From Gnetum montanum (lineage: Eukaryota > Streptophyta > Gnetopsida > Gnetales > Gnetaceae), in contig MNCI01007937.1 of assembly GCA_015680685.1 (NCBI GenBank), forward strand, positions 1,007,212 through 1,071,211: a stretch of 64,000 nt of DNA, given 5' to 3'. Shown here piece after piece: positions 22,191-34,957 of this stretch. The position numbers and the translations under genes are program-made. Every line of letters starts with the position of its first letter. Positions within the stretch are counted from its first letter, which is position 1. Below the pieces are notes generated by a model. It was not told the origin of the DNA and did not search any database. It saw only the letters and a program-made list of their open reading frames with translations.

Positions 22191-23979
22191 ACACACTCTA
22201 CCCTAGTTGCTAGACAAGTATAATATAAAATAGTTATACAAGTGGATCCTTCCCAAATTAGGCTCTAGCCCTTAATGCCTTTGTATAACCATGCCTAATG
22301 AGTCCTTAGGCACTTAAGGAGTTGAATGTAATGCACACTTGTTTAGAAAAACACATATGAGAGTACCACCAAATTGGGAAATTACGCTATGTTACACAAA
22401 ACCACAAGTTATGATTGTTCATATAGTGAGATGAAATGGGTTTAGAAGGGATTGTAGAAATTAGGATGTGAGGTATCTTACCATAGGCATAATGAATTCT
22501 TTTGTTTTTATTAGTGGTTAAAGTAATCATTAGCCTTGTTGTCCAAGATTCAAACCAAGTCCAAACCACATTTCATTGACATTGCATGATCTCATCTCTA
22601 AGAATTACAACTGTATGACTACGACTATTGAAAAGGGTATTATCACTTGGCATATTGTCCAAGGGAGGAGTTTATTCATAGCACTTTTTATTTTTCTAGA
22701 TTTAGGAGAAGACACCTACCTTTAGGCATGGGTAACATGTTTTTTTAGCGGGACCCCTAGGAATTTATTCTATGCTCTTTTATTTTTATCTTTGTCAACC
22801 TTACTAGATGACTACCTTCAGGCATGGGTAACATGTCTTTACAGTGACATGGTAAGGCAAGACTTATTTACTCTTACTTCCATTTTTCATTAGATCTACA
22901 AGGATATAATATAACCCAAACAACATGATAGAATTAATAAAAGTAATTCAAGAGAGTCCACAAATCCCCTTGATGTCACATCCTTTACATTCTCACTTGG
23001 TTCTTCACTTTCAATTTAGGCATAATGATCACAAGTTTATTCTTAGTTATATGATGGAAAGAACCATTATAGCCATAGCAAGAACCTCTTATTAGTGGAA
23101 TGGATGGATGGATGGTGTGGGATCATTGTTCAAATAATTAGTCCCTTATGACTTGATAACATAGAGAAATCTTCACTTTATTGGACTGCATCTTGCCTCA
23201 TTTGTAATGTGTTTATTACTAATCAAAATTACTTACAAAGGAAATGAAAACAAAGTATGAAAAAGATAGTAAGACTTGGAAAAATATGTAAAGAATGAAA
23301 AATGTTAAAAAATGAAAAATCATCAAAGAACTGATTAATGTGAAAGAATATTAAAAATTTAAGAAATGAAAAGTGTAAATGAATCAAAAAATATCAAGGA
23401 ATGTGGAAAAATAAAAAGTATAAAAGTATTGGGAAAATTGTATCAAGAAATAGGAAAAGTGAAAAGAATTGTAGAACAAAAAATTGAAAATCAATAATTA
23501 ATTTTTAAATCAAGATAAAGTATCTCTCCAAAATTGAACTCATGGGCAAGTGTTTAAAAAATTCTTCCAAGATCTCATAGATCATACACTCTAGGTTCAC
23601 TTACCATCCTTATTAATTTAACTTTTCTATTACTATCCCATGTAGCCTTCATGGTAGTTGAGTTTTAATCATCTAAGTCATTTTTCTTTTCCTATTAGTG
23701 TATGATCAAGATTTAATAGCATCATTTTGGATACTTAGTTGGGTTCATCTTCTTAGAATAAGAATTAATAAGTGAATTAGATTATTTCATGCATATTTTG
23801 GATTGTTTAATATTCTTAGTTGTTGGCCAGCAGGTGTCTTTTAGTTTAGTGGCCCATACTCTCTCTTGTGTACACACTTGTTTTTCACTTGTGTTGTGGA
23901 CTATTGTACTAACTGTGTTGACATTTTGAATGGTTGGTCCACCACTACACCCTTTACTTTCAACAGTAATGCATGGAAT
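22191..23979. other. Family B spacer between ORF2 and protease
   Basis: Non-coding. Same order as 35.88-37.58 kb and, inverted, 42.56-41.40 kb. It has two copies of GGCATGGGTAACATGTCTTT-like sequence about 89 bp apart (22733 and 22822), a GGAT microsatellite (23099-23116) and a strongly A-rich block of AAAATGTGTAAAGAATG-like words (23230-23510). RT, RNase H and integrase would be expected within this interval in an autonomous element and are absent. Confidence 0.6.
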
Positions 23980-24343
23980 CTATTGTGCATGTGTGGCTCC
24001 ATGCTTGTTTACCTTAGAGATTTCAATATATAAATCTCTTATACTTAAATTAGCATTGATTGTGCTAAACCATGCTCTTCCCATGATAATTGGGAATTTC
24101 TTATCTTCATTTTTCACATCGATTAAAAGAAAGTATGATAGAGAAGACCACCCATTCACAGTGGTCATCACATCCTCTATCTATCCCAAAGGAATGACAA
24201 AAAACTGATCTATAAGCTCCAACTGGATGTTGTGCTCCTTTAAGGGTGGTAGGTTCCATGCTTGATATGTTTCGTAAGAGATCAAATTTATGCTGAAACC
24301 CGAGTCTAATAGAGCTTTGCATGATAAATTTGTAGCTACACAT
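23980..24343 (-). pseudogene. Retropepsin domain of family B copy at 21-29 kb
   Basis: An aspartic protease with the catalytic motif still readable: LLDSGFSINLISYETYQAW on the minus strand (about 24313-24257). Downstream are DVMTTVNGWSSL and the C-terminal block KFPIIMGRAWFSTINANLSI (about 24100-24040). These match the plant Ty3/gypsy protease pattern that ends in ILGRPFL...A. It follows the gag on the same strand, and a frameshift near 24170 separates the two halves. Confidence 0.75.
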
Positions 24344-27300
24344 AGATAAATCAAAGGAACTCCTTAATTAATTATTTTCTTAGGGAGTGGTCTTGACTTT
24401 ATCTAGTCCATGACTATTTTTGTAAGCATGATAGCTTGCATGTTTGTGTTTGACAATGTCGAAATCTTGTTGTTGGTAAGAGAATCTATTGTAGGAGAAG
24501 CTTGTCTTGATGAAGTTCTAACTCTACTAGCCTTTTCATGACTTCTCCTAAAGAAAGGACATTTCTTCATTTAACCTCTAGTGTTGGTCATAACATCCTT
24601 TATCTAAATGTTTACCACCCTTGCAAGTTTTCTTTGTTGTAGTTGTGATGGCAATTCCCCCTGCATAACAAGAGGTGGCACTAATGGCAAAGGATGAGTT
24701 GGATTTGATGAATCAGCTACTTTGAATGCATGTGTGAGTTTGGATCTATCCTTGGTGGTTTTGGTCTATGGTACTTAGGTGGGTACTACTGTGGGGTTTG
24801 AATAGTTGCATTTATTAGCGAGATTGGACATTGGACATAGTATCCATAAGGATCAAGTTATCGATATGGATACTACTAGCATGGTGGTGGCATGACCCAT
24901 GATTGAGGCTATTTCCACTACTAATGGTATTGTTCTTGTGGCTATGGCAAAGCTCCATTGGGATAGTATGTTGGTTGGAAGTTCTACTTATAGCTACCTT
25001 GGGGATAAGGTAACCTTCTAGGAATTTTTTTTTCACAAATTTAAGATTAAGCATGCATGCCTCCATCTCTTGCAAATGTGTCATCACTAGAAAACATCCT
25101 TTGGAATGTTCATACTAACACATAATACATCATTCCTCATTGGTGAAGGTGGTGCTTGAACACTCAGCCACTATAGCCACTTTACTTTTTTTGTCAAAAA
25201 TATTTCTAATTTTCTTATCTTTGCCTTTTTCAAAGTCTTGGTTTGCTCTCTCTTCCACAATCTTTAAATCTATTGTACATCTCTCATCAACTGAGTCCCA
25301 CATATTTGCTACTTGTGCTGCTACATCAATAATGGATTTTTGGATTGGTAGTGTTTTCTTGGATTTCCTGTTCCAAGGTTTCTTCTTCTTGGATGTCATA
25401 AATCATTGTATCTCTCTTTCTGATTGATGGGTCTTGGTGATAATCCTTAGCTAATTCTTTCTTTCTTAATTCATGTTCTTCCTTTACCACTTGATCAATT
25501 AATCTCTAGATGTGATGGGTAGTCATTTTATACAATCTACCATAAGCATAAATCCCAAGTGTCTCCTTGGTTCTATTTCACAACCCATCTACAATGTGCC
25601 TGAGTTGCTTCTATTGTGAGAATCCATGGCCAAGATGTATGTGCAGTAATGAATAGTACCTGCCCATTGTTGCATCAAGGGTTTCATGAGTCCCTTGTTC
25701 CATCCTTGGATTTTCTTCTATAAGTTGGACACATGTGAGTAGGTTTTATATTTATCATTGAAGATCTCTAGCATGGTACTCTACCTTCTAATTAATTTAA
25801 GTTCTAGGGATCTATACCAACTATTTGCTTCTTTCACAAGTGTTCTTGGGAACAACTTTAACTTTTACCAGTCACTTTCAATGTTCTATAGGATGTAGGC
25901 ATTGTGAAAATCTTGGAGGTGGTGTTTTGTATTAGCATTATAACCACCTTCAAATCTTGACATATTATTCATATCAAGTCATTTGATCCAAATATCCCTC
26001 ACCTGCTTGGTTGGAATTCCAATAATTTGCTTATCCTTCATGTGCACTCATTTAAAGAATGAGCTTACCCAAAAAGTGCATGTTTCATGGTTTTGTGTTA
26101 TTTTATGTTATAGGGCTATGCATGTTTCTTGAAAACTGTTATTGTAACCACCTACATTGCCCTACATTACCCTGGTTTTCTATATGGCTATAGCTCCTAT
26201 CTCCTAGGAAAGAGGCTATCGGGATTTGTTGATGACTAGTGTGTGTTCTCAAAGATAATAATAGATATCTATTGACTAGGGAATAAGCCCCTTTTGGGGT
26301 AGGTATAGATTTAGGGAATGCTGGTAATCTACATTGTGCACCTTGGGCCCACTAAAATGGGTTCTTTCTAAGCCACTCAAAGTTGTATCCGAGCCCATGC
26401 TACATTAGAATGATTTTGGCTAAAGCCAGCTTCCATCTCAGGTCCTCTTAGCAAATTCCATAGCTCACTTAAGGGAAAAATGGGAATTGACCTTAGGAAG
26501 ATTCATTGGCTTTAGCTAGGGAATGTAGTTCATCTCTAAAGGTTGAAGATATGATGATGTGCTATGGGGCCCCACCTCTGGGGTATGAAAAAGTATCATT
26601 TTATAACCATATATTATAAATCAAAAAATCCTGAGTAGTGAGTAAGTCATCCTAGAGGTAGGTGGGGTGAGGTATGAAAATGCATCTCGGATAGTCATCC
26701 TAGACATGGAGTTAGGTGTGGATGCTTCCTCTACCCCAAGTGTACAATGTTGCTTTAGCTCCCTCCCTTGTTCGAGGTTGCACTTGGAGGACATTTCTTT
26801 AGGGCTAAAGTCTTTATTACTTCCACTATATGAAAGGTGGTAGAACCCATCCTTTGCTACTTTGGGTGATTTCGCTATTAGATAGCTCCCTCACACCTAT
26901 AGGTAGCACCCTAGCCTAGGGTGTGTGTGATGTCACTATTGCTCAATCATCGTGGGGTGAGGTTGGCTTGTTGGTGGGATGAGGTATGAAAACACACCCT
27001 AGGTAGTGACAACCTCCCCTATGGCTCACTCATGTTAAGATAACTAAACCATTTTGGTCTAAGACCAATGAGCTAATGTTTGATTAATGACATAACTCCA
27101 GTTTCCTTACCCAGGTTCGTGAGATCCTAACTCTCTAATCAACATACTCATCCCATCTTTGGAGGCTCATTGTAGAGAGGCCCAACTATAATGATCAAAT
27201 TTCTAGGGAGTTAGTTGTGGTTGACTATGAGGTTGTTGTGGCATTTATAATGTCTATCATGTTCAACAAGCATGATTTCCATGTTTGACATTTCGAACTA

Positions 27301-28570
27301 GTAGGATTTATAGCCTAAAGAGTGACATAAAAAAGAGGGGTATGCTAGTCTCACAACAAGTGAATGGTGTTGGATGCCTCTAGGATTCTCTTCGTTATGT
27401 TTTATGGTAAAAAAAATGCACTTATGTATTCAAGCTTAGGGTACGCATGGCACTCCAATAGTTCTTAACCTACTTTAGGTAGTTTGTACATGAGGACCCC
27501 TAACATTTGATGCCTCTAGTGTTACCTGCTTCTACAACTTTCAATTTTTGTATCCATCATGTTGCCTTTTAACTGTCTGAACTTCATTTCTATTCTATAG
27601 TCTAAAAAGTACTAGAAATTGAGGGGCATTTTTTGTACAGCTTCCTATATGTTAGTCAAGCTTTGAGTTGCCATCAAGGGTTCACCATCTTGATTAAGTT
27701 TGTGTGCTTAGTTGTAGTAATGTCCCCTTCGATGCTCATCCCTTTCATGATCTCTTCAATTCCTATGTCTACGTTGTTCATTCTCTTCATCTTTCGTATC
27801 AAAATGTCTTAAGTGAAAGTCATGATGGTCATGAGTTCTCCTCTCTTTTTTGTCATGGTCTTTGTACCTTTGCCTCCTTCTGTCAAAGTCTTCTGATAAT
27901 TGTAAGGATGTAGATGAAGTAGTAGAAGAATGTTGCCAGCTTGTTCTTCTATGATGAATATGATGTTCTTCTTTGTGAGATCTAGTAGGGACTCTTGGCC
28001 TTGAGTCCTTCTTTTTCTTTGAGTCTTTTACCTCTCTCCTAAGTAACTTTGCTAATTTGAAGTGTGATTTATTCTTGACAAGTTCCTCTAGTCGAATGAT
28101 ATGCATTTGTTACTAGAACTCATGATTTTGGTGGAGTTTTTCAATAATGAATGCATCTCCATCAGGCTCCTCTAAGATAACATTATAGTTTATTATCTTT
28201 CCTTTGTCTTGTTTTCATAGAACTGTCTTTCCTTAACTACTTATTAGGGGGTTTATATGGTTCGGTCATGTATTTGGTTTCATGATACCCTCCAAAGTGC
28301 TTCACATAGTTTCATCCCCTTAAGAGCATTTTAGAGCATAATAGGTGATGAATGTTTTGGTGGTAAAATAATTTTCCCTTGAAGATCTTTCCACTTGAGT
28401 TTCCTTTCCTAATCAAAGATGAATGTAAAATCAAGATAATAAGGATCATGATGAGCATATGAGATCCTTGTTTGCATCGACATACTCTAGTCTTCTTCTT
28501 TGTCAATTCTATCATTACTTCTCTGTAGTTCCTTAGCATGTGATGTTGTGTTCTTGTTTGAAACCATGTT
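24344..28570 (-). pseudogene. gag: gag of family B copy at 21-29 kb, interrupted
   Basis: Reading leftwards from about 28570: a segment equivalent to FTFI...KLKWKDLQGKIILP (28.4-28.3 kb), an Arg/His/Ser/Asp-rich region (28106-27760, RRRQRYKDHDKKERRTHDHH), a 1.6-kb insertion, the gag core (25.95-25.4 kb), and the Cys/His motif region with HLQEMEACMLN near 25.08 kb. A Pro/His/Ser-rich tail runs to about 24.8 kb and linker to the protease. The layout equals that of the other family B gags. Many stops are present; no product is expected. Confidence 0.7.
26028..27639. other. 1.6-kb insertion of unknown type inside gag
   Basis: The gag copies at 19.5 and 49.88 kb run without a break across this point, but here about 1.6 kb separates GGAATTCCAATA from CTTCCTATATG. 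The insert has no long frame. It holds repeated AGGTATGAAAA(C/T)GCA and GGGGTGAGGT words around 26.58-27.0 kb. TG and CA can be found at possible ends, but I see no matching target duplication, so calling it a solo LTR is unproven. Confidence 0.5.
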
Positions 28571-28680
28571 ATGATTAAGATGTTTGTTTCAAGTGTGCTT
28601 TGTTAGAGTCATGAATTTTAACTTTATGTTTCAAGTACAATGAACTTTATGTAATCAATTACTTAGCATACATTAACAAT

Positions 28681-28698
28681 TCCTAAGAAATAGTGTTA
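28681..28698 (-). other. Decayed primer-binding site
   Basis: The minus strand reads TAACACTATTTCTTAGGA next to the LTR, alignable to the tRNA-Asp-type site at 20561-20578 with several transitions. Confidence 0.55.
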
Positions 28699-28699
28699 A

Positions 28700-29580
28700 T
28701 GATGAGTAGTGGAGTAATCTAACATCCAACCATACAAGTCATAGGTGTTCATGCATGACTAGATCATAATCCATGGACAAGTAAATGTGAATATTCTAGT
28801 AATTGGTTAAAGTTTGGAATTTTTGTCTTCCCACGTGAGCTAGTGAAATTTACATGTATGGTTTAACTCATGGTGAGGTATGAGTTAAGTGATGTTGTTT
28901 GGCCCATTTAGCTTCTAGCATACATGATGAATATAAAGGTGAATTCTAAACTAAGTAAAACAAATAATGAATCTAGTCTAGCCTAGTGTGATGAGTATCC
29001 ATTGCTAATCTTTCGTACATACCTTGGGCTTTGTGTAACTACCACTGGAATACCAAGTGTACCACTACTGTATGTACCAAGTGATAACACTACTGGGTTA
29101 CCAAGTAATTATGCTTAAGTGCTTAAGATTAATTGTACTCATTCTTCTTAATATGAATATGTAATAGTAAAGTGCTTTAGAAAAGTAAATAATTAAGCTA
29201 GGAAATAGTGAGAAAATTATTCTAAGTGTAAAAAGTAAATCTAGGAGAATGTTGCAATACTAGGAAATAGCTCAATCTTTATTTTTGTTCACACTTGTTC
29301 CCAAGTACAAAATGCTCAAATAAAGATGTCATTCACTAATTTACACTACACTACAGACATTCATACTTCTAGTCACTAAGTCTAAATCCATGAAAAAAAA
29401 TTGAAAGAGTTTTGGTAAGGATGGATGAAATTATGTGTTGGACTATGCACTTAAGTGGCGTATTTATAGGTAGAAATATGTCTCATGATATTAGATATTA
29501 GATTTCATAGCTTATGCTCTAATATCAGATATGTGATATCGTAGCTTTGATATCATAGCTGACAAAAATTCATCTTATCA
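28700..29580 (-). mobile_element. LTR B3 (5' LTR, 881 bp)
   Basis: Left edge TGATGAGTAGTGGAGTAATC, right edge CATCTTATCA. A minus-strand TATA box lies at 29461-29469. U3 has GATATCGTAGC and related words (29485-29560). The gag to its left belongs to it. The 3' partner is lost under the younger insertion at 18-21.5 kb. Confidence 0.8.
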
Positions 29581-29949
29581 CTTATTGTGACCTAGCCACT
29601 ATAGAACCAAGACTTTGATTATTATAAACAAAAGAGCATATATCTAACATGATACTTTAATAAGTTAATAACCTAACCACTTGAGCCACATTTTAATAAT
29701 GAGGTGTTAGCTTAGTTCTAAGACTCCTAACATGAAAGCTCCAAATCATGGGTTTGATTCTAGTGGACTAAGTTATTTAGAATAAGGCTATCATTGGAGT
29801 TCTTTTTTCTACTCCTCAACATTAGCTTCTTAATATGAATTTCATTGATAACTCCATCTTGTTCAAAATACACATGCTAATATAGATTTCCTCTTGTTTT
29901 AAGTGGATCAATGTTGCTTTCTTTTTTGCTATACTATTAATTTGACTAA
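29581..29949. other. Spacer with a SINE-like insertion
   Basis: No gene. At 29709-29775 there is an RNA polymerase III type promoter pattern (see next entry). The rest is AT-rich. Confidence 0.4.
29705..29830 (+). mobile_element. tRNA-derived SINE-like copy
   Basis: An A-box-like TTAGCTTAGTTCTAAG (from 29709) and a B-box-like GGGTTTGATTCTAGT are spaced as in tRNA-derived SINEs. The head is clearly related to the minus-strand copy at 53980-54130 (CTAGTGGTAAGACTC and GATTTGATTCTAGT). Confidence 0.5.
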
Positions 29950-30463
29950 ATCCTCTGTTTATAGTTTAAAAAATAAATACTATTATTTTCCTAATAATGA
30001 TTGGAAGCTAATCTAGGATTAAGATATCATTAAGATTTTTGAAATTGTCTTTCATTTTAAAGGATCTACTTCAACTCTTTGGGATTAAGTGGTATCTCGA
30101 ATTCAGAAGAAAATTGATAATTGGAAGACAAAATCCTTTACTCTTGTAGCAAAGTATCTAGTTTGTAAATTTATTTGTGCTTTGACTCATGTATTATTCT
30201 TCATGTTGGGATCCCACTCAAGTTGCTTATCAGAAGTTGGAACAATTATTTTGAGAGTTCATGTGATCTTCTAAAGATTCTCAAAAAGGTTTTCACCTGG
30301 TTGCTTAGGATATTGTTATGCTTATAAGAAAAATGTTAGTTTAAATTTTTAAAATTATTTCAAATAGGGACTTAATTTAGTGGTAAAGTTGTTTTTTTAG
30401 CATTTGGATCCTTCTAACATTATTGGAACTCTCCTCTAGCTAAGCCTACAACAAGCATTTTCT

Positions 30464-30498
<35 letters not shown>

Positions 30499-31199
30499 NA
30501 AATGTATCTACACTAATTGGATTCTTTCTTGTTAAATGATTATAATTCTTGGATCTTATGTCTTCAAAAGCATTTGGAGGCCTTGGAAGATATCGCACAA
30601 TTATATAGATTGGACTAATTTCAATATCTAATCTACTCTTCTTTCTAAGCTTTATCCATGGTGGTTACCTCTTTCACCATCTCCTCTTGCTATTATGAAT
30701 TCTCAAGTGGCTTCTTGTTGGCTTCAGAACGAAGTCATTTCTCCTAGCTTTCTACATCTTGATGACCAATGGATTTATTGGGAAATGTTCAATAATTTGT
30801 AAGGGGTATCTACAACCATGCATCATTTGTTTTGATTAATTTTATAATTTTATTCACCACTATTTATAGTTGGATGGTTCAGTGCAAAGTATTTTTCATG
30901 GCCATTTGAACTAATGTATTGAAAGTTTTGCCTTATAAGTTACATATTTCATTTCAACTTTTGCAAAATCTCTCAATCATTGTGAATCATGGCAACAAGT
31001 TTTGGCACAAATAGGAATTAGAATAATTTTAGATGTCCACATTTAAGTGAATATGGAAGCTTCCTACTTTATCAAAATTCAATGGTTTCTTTGGTGTCTT
31101 CTTCACTAAGGTTTACCTATTAGAAAATTCCTTAAACATATTGGTGTTCATACTCATGTTTGTCCTCTCTATGGAGCTAAAGATGATTTCATTTATGTC
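29950..31199 (+). pseudogene. L1-type LINE, 3' part of ORF2, first half
   Basis: The end of a plant L1-like reverse transcriptase is readable from about 30080: RIQKKIDNWKTKSFTLVAKY and the following CKFICALTHVLFF. This corresponds to the conserved thumb region of plant LINEs. Near 31080-31195 the zf-RVT pattern follows (WFLWCLLH, LPIRKFLKHIGVHTHVCPLY). The frame stops at the insertion point and continues at 51597. A 34-base A tract with an N (30465-30502) interrupts the element and probably marks the tail of another small retroelement. Numerous stops; inactive. Confidence 0.75.
30465..30502 (+). repeat. Poly(A) tract with an undetermined base
   Basis: 34 A, one N at 30499, then AAA. It follows a SINE-like A-box (TTAATTTAGTGGTAAAG, about 30372), so it may be the tail of a SINE inserted in the LINE. 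The N shows that its length was not resolved. Confidence 0.7.
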
Positions 31200-32041
31200 T
31201 AATGAGTGGTGGAGTAATCCAATACCCAACCATATGAGATACAAGTGTTCATGCATAGCTTGGTTGAATTCTATGGACAAGATAATGTGATTATGCTAGT
31301 AATTAGTTTAAGTTCATGATCTTTGTCTTCCCATGTGAGTTAATAAAATCTGTGTATGGTTTAACTCATGGTGAGATGTATGATAATTGATGTTGTGTTG
31401 GCCATCTTACTTTTAGTAAAAATAAGGTAAATGAAAGTGATTCCTACATCTAAGTAAATAGTAAATGAATATAGTCTATCCTAAGGTGATGGGTATCTAG
31501 TCTTGACCTTTTATTCACACTTTGGGCTTTATGCAACTACTATTGGGATTACCGACTACTTTACTACTAAGCAAATCAATTGATAGCAGTGCTAGACTAC
31601 CAAGTAATTACACTTAGGTGTTCAAGATCAGTCGTACTTATTTTTCTTAGCAATAATAAATGTAAAGTGCATGAGAAAGTAAATCATTAACTAAGAAACA
31701 GTAAACATTGTACCATGTCAAAGCAAGAAAAGTTTTCTAAGGATGAATAGTAAATCTAGGATAATGCTATAATAGTGGAAAATAGCTTGATCTTTATTTC
31801 TAGTTAGACTTGTGTCCAAGTACAAAATGCTTGAATAAAGATTCTATTCACTAATTCATACTTCTACTTGATAAGAACTAAAATAACAAAAACAAGCTAA
31901 AAGAGTTGTGCCTAAGTGTCATATTTATAGACTTGCACATGTCCATGATATCGAATATCTGACATTATAGCTTGTGCCTCAATATCAGGGATTCAATAGC
32001 GAATGTTCAATATCATAGCCATGGTAAATTGTGATTTATCA
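31200..32041 (-). mobile_element. LTR B4 (3' LTR, 842 bp)
   Basis: A minus-strand TATA box lies at 31922-31930. The right edge is followed by TACCCTTGTGACTGATTG, the complement of the polypurine end that precedes the LTR in sense orientation. The plus-strand copy has the same junction at 46305-46330 (GTTGTGGGGGTA then TGATGAG). Confidence 0.88.
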
Positions 32042-32299
32042 TACCCTTGTGACTGATTGAAAACTCATCCTTAAGTTAAAAAAAATGAGAATGAAGTTCC
32101 TTACAAAATTAGAAGGTAGATTTACATGATACTAACTATTATATACATGACTCTTGAATGTCATAGTGGTGTTTAGAAACATGACACAAGACATGACATG
32201 AAAATCTTGACAAAAAAAGAAAGAAAAAGTTGATGAAGCTTGATGTAGCCTTATGTAGTTCTTGGTGGTAGTGACTCCTCCATCGGTTGCTTCCCCTTG

Positions 32300-34957
32300 T
32301 CATCAAGCTTCTAAAATTTATACTAGTTCAGGAGTGCTTGAAGTTTCTCCTCTTCCATTCTTGTTTCATGCATAATCCATTCTTGTTGTGCAATGTGTGA
32401 TGGAGTAGGTACATTCCTTGGGTATGATAGCTATGAAAACATTTGATTTTCCTTAACATACTAGGTTGCAAACTACCTCCTCTCCTCTTTAAATACTCTA
32501 GTCTTTTCATGTAGTTCATGATAATCAGTCAATATTCTAGCTAGATTTGCTACTACATCTTTCTGCCCTAGGTAGCTAGCCTTTACTGCTCCCAATTCAA
32601 AGTTTGCCACTTGGATTTTTTGTAAAGCATCTATATGATCTACAAACTGTTTTTCGTACAGTGCATATGTGGCTTTTACTTACTATTTTAGCTCATTTCT
32701 AGACCTTCCTACTGTCAACATGGCCAAGTTAGCATAACGAAAGTTAGCTAACCCCATCTATTCTTTTATGTCCTCAATTTTTAGGTATTTTTTTTAACTT
32801 TCACTTTGTGGAAAAGGGCATAACTATTTAGGATGGGTTGCCAGTCAAGATTTTATGTTGAAATGTAGTTTATTTTGGCCATCAACATATGGATCTCCTT
32901 TTCTTGATCTGCTTCTACATGTCCACCTGATCATGGAAGTGTTCCTTGAGCCTTTCATGTTTCTTTGCCTCATTTTCCCACATGCATATTTCAATGGTTG
33001 GCTTTTGATGGATGACATGTACCTCCTCTATTAAGAGGGTTCTATTTTCTCATGTGAGGCAGCTCATATCTTAGTTGATCCTCACTAGTTGTTCCCTAAA
33101 TTGGTGGATGCTCTCCTCTAAAATGTTTTTCTACTTTTCCATAGTAGTCAACCTTATGTTATCAGTAGCAAGTTATTTATTCTCTTCTTGTACTATGGTA
33201 AGTGCCTTAGCATGTGCATACATTTATGCTTTTGCTATAGAGGCATTCCACACTGCTTTCTCCTTCTTTGTTGACATCTATTTCTTTTTCTTGATTAGGT
33301 GATTTATTTCCTCTATCTTGAACTACTCTATCTAGTTAGGTGCAATGAATTGAATTGGATGTCTTTGTTCAACTCTCAAGGCTACTAACTCTTTTGGAGT
33401 TTGTGAATTTCATCTACATGCTCTTCCTTAGTCTCTACCATGACTAGTTTTTCTTTGGTAATAATGAGCTCAAATTGTACTGTAGTGACATCACTATTGA
33501 TGTAAAAAAGTATTATCATAACTTGCCTAGTTTGCAATAGTCTATCAAGCACATCTTCATGGTTAATAGGAGTCATTAAGATGCTTACTAATATTAAAGC
33601 ATCTCTGGATCAAGTTAGATCTATCAGTGGAACAACAAGTACTTTGAAAAATTCCTTAATGTGATCAGTAATGACCTCCACTACTCCTGCTACATCTTAA
33701 TGTTTCATTACCACAACTGTGGCTTCTTCTCTAGTCTCTAGCACCACTTGGAATGATGTAGTGTTCCTAGAGATCTATAGTGCCCATTGGGCCTATCCTC
33801 CTAACTATAGTGAGATATATCCACTTGTTAGATCTACTAAAACTATGGGTAGGATGGCACTGTTAATAACTTTGTAAATTTTGGCCTCCTCCCTTGTTCC
33901 TCAGTTGATGGTTTCTACAATCTGTTGTAAATGACTCATCGATGACCTATAATCTTACAATGGTAGCAGTGGAACTTACTATTGTTGCTATTGTTATTGT
34001 TGCTATTGTTTCTCTTGTTGTTGTATTACTATTGTTATTGTTGCTCTTGTTGTTGCTCTTGCCCTTGTTCTTATTCCTATTCACCATGATCTTTTCTAGG
34101 TGGTGTTGGCTTAAGAATTTTAGCATATGAAGCATTCTAGGCTTTCTTGGGAATGGCATTGGTGTATCCCAATGTTCTAGCTCACTTGCATTGCTTCCTA
34201 ATAAGGTAGAAAAATGGAAGTGTTGGCTTTCCTACTTTTCTTTCTCCAAACTACCTCTAAATCTCCATAAAGTAGAGTTATGCAAGGTTGGCATTATATT
34301 TGCCCATTAGGATTACACTTCCTCTAGCTACATAAGTAGATAGCATATTGATTCCTTTTGTTAGGAACAAGTTATAGATTTCAATTTTTAATTAGATTCT
34401 TTTTTCAAGAGTTAGTTCATTATATCCCTTGTCCTCTTTTCCATATGTCCATTTCAGACCTAGTTTCCTAGTTTCAGGATCTAATCAGGTGGACAAATGT
34501 GCTATCCTTACTCCTTCATTAGGTATGTTGAGCACTTTAGCTATGGCCTTGATTGAAAATGAGACTGGGACTCCTCCAATGCTAACTATGGTACACTCTT
34601 TTATATTATACCAAAACTTATAGCTTTCCCCAAGGTACCATTCACCATTGTGTGAAAGTGTATTCCATGAATGAGCCAAAGTTCATTTCCACAATGATTG
34701 TGATTAGGATGGATCTTTCTTGAATAACTTGGAGGCATTCTTGTGACAAGATGAGGTGTTGTCCTTGGACTTGTGGGTTTTTTCCTCTCCTTTGGTTGAT
34801 TTCATAATAGAAGAGTTTCTTGATGGATATTGAATGAGTGGGCTTCCTGCTCATCGTGCTCTAATTCTTATCCTCCAATTTGACCTCTACCTTGGCCTCT
34901 TAGTCATTTACTTACACCCTATGACGGTCCTCCTTGTGCTCCTCTCTTTGGGGCCAT
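32300..34957 (-). pseudogene. ORF2 of the complete family B element (env-position, coiled-coil)
   Basis: Starts at ATG 34957 (MAPKRGAQGGP). The first third matches the ORF2 copies at 43.4 and 56.6 kb, with the block WYLGESYKFWYNIKE and AIAKVLNIPNEGVRIAHLST (34.65-34.49 kb). The C-terminal half is rich in Lys, Glu, Gln and Leu and looks like a long coiled coil. In the polymerase-bearing relative this ORF lies downstream of integrase, the place of the env-like gene in Athila elements. I see no signal peptide or fusion-type features and do not claim an envelope. The N-terminal block resembles what databases call a putative plant transposon protein domain (from memory, unverified). Frameshifts and stops throughout. 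Confidence 0.65.

Noticed and set aside
26028-27639. Solo LTR beginning TG and ending CA
   Set aside because: The flanking five bases do not match (TAATT against GCTTC), so the LTR claim is not made; kept as an insertion of unknown type.
33942-34159. Frames rich in Leu/Val (plus) or Asn/Thr (minus) near 34 kb
   Set aside because: They come from a GTT/ATT trinucleotide-rich run within ORF2 of the family B element and are not a separate gene.
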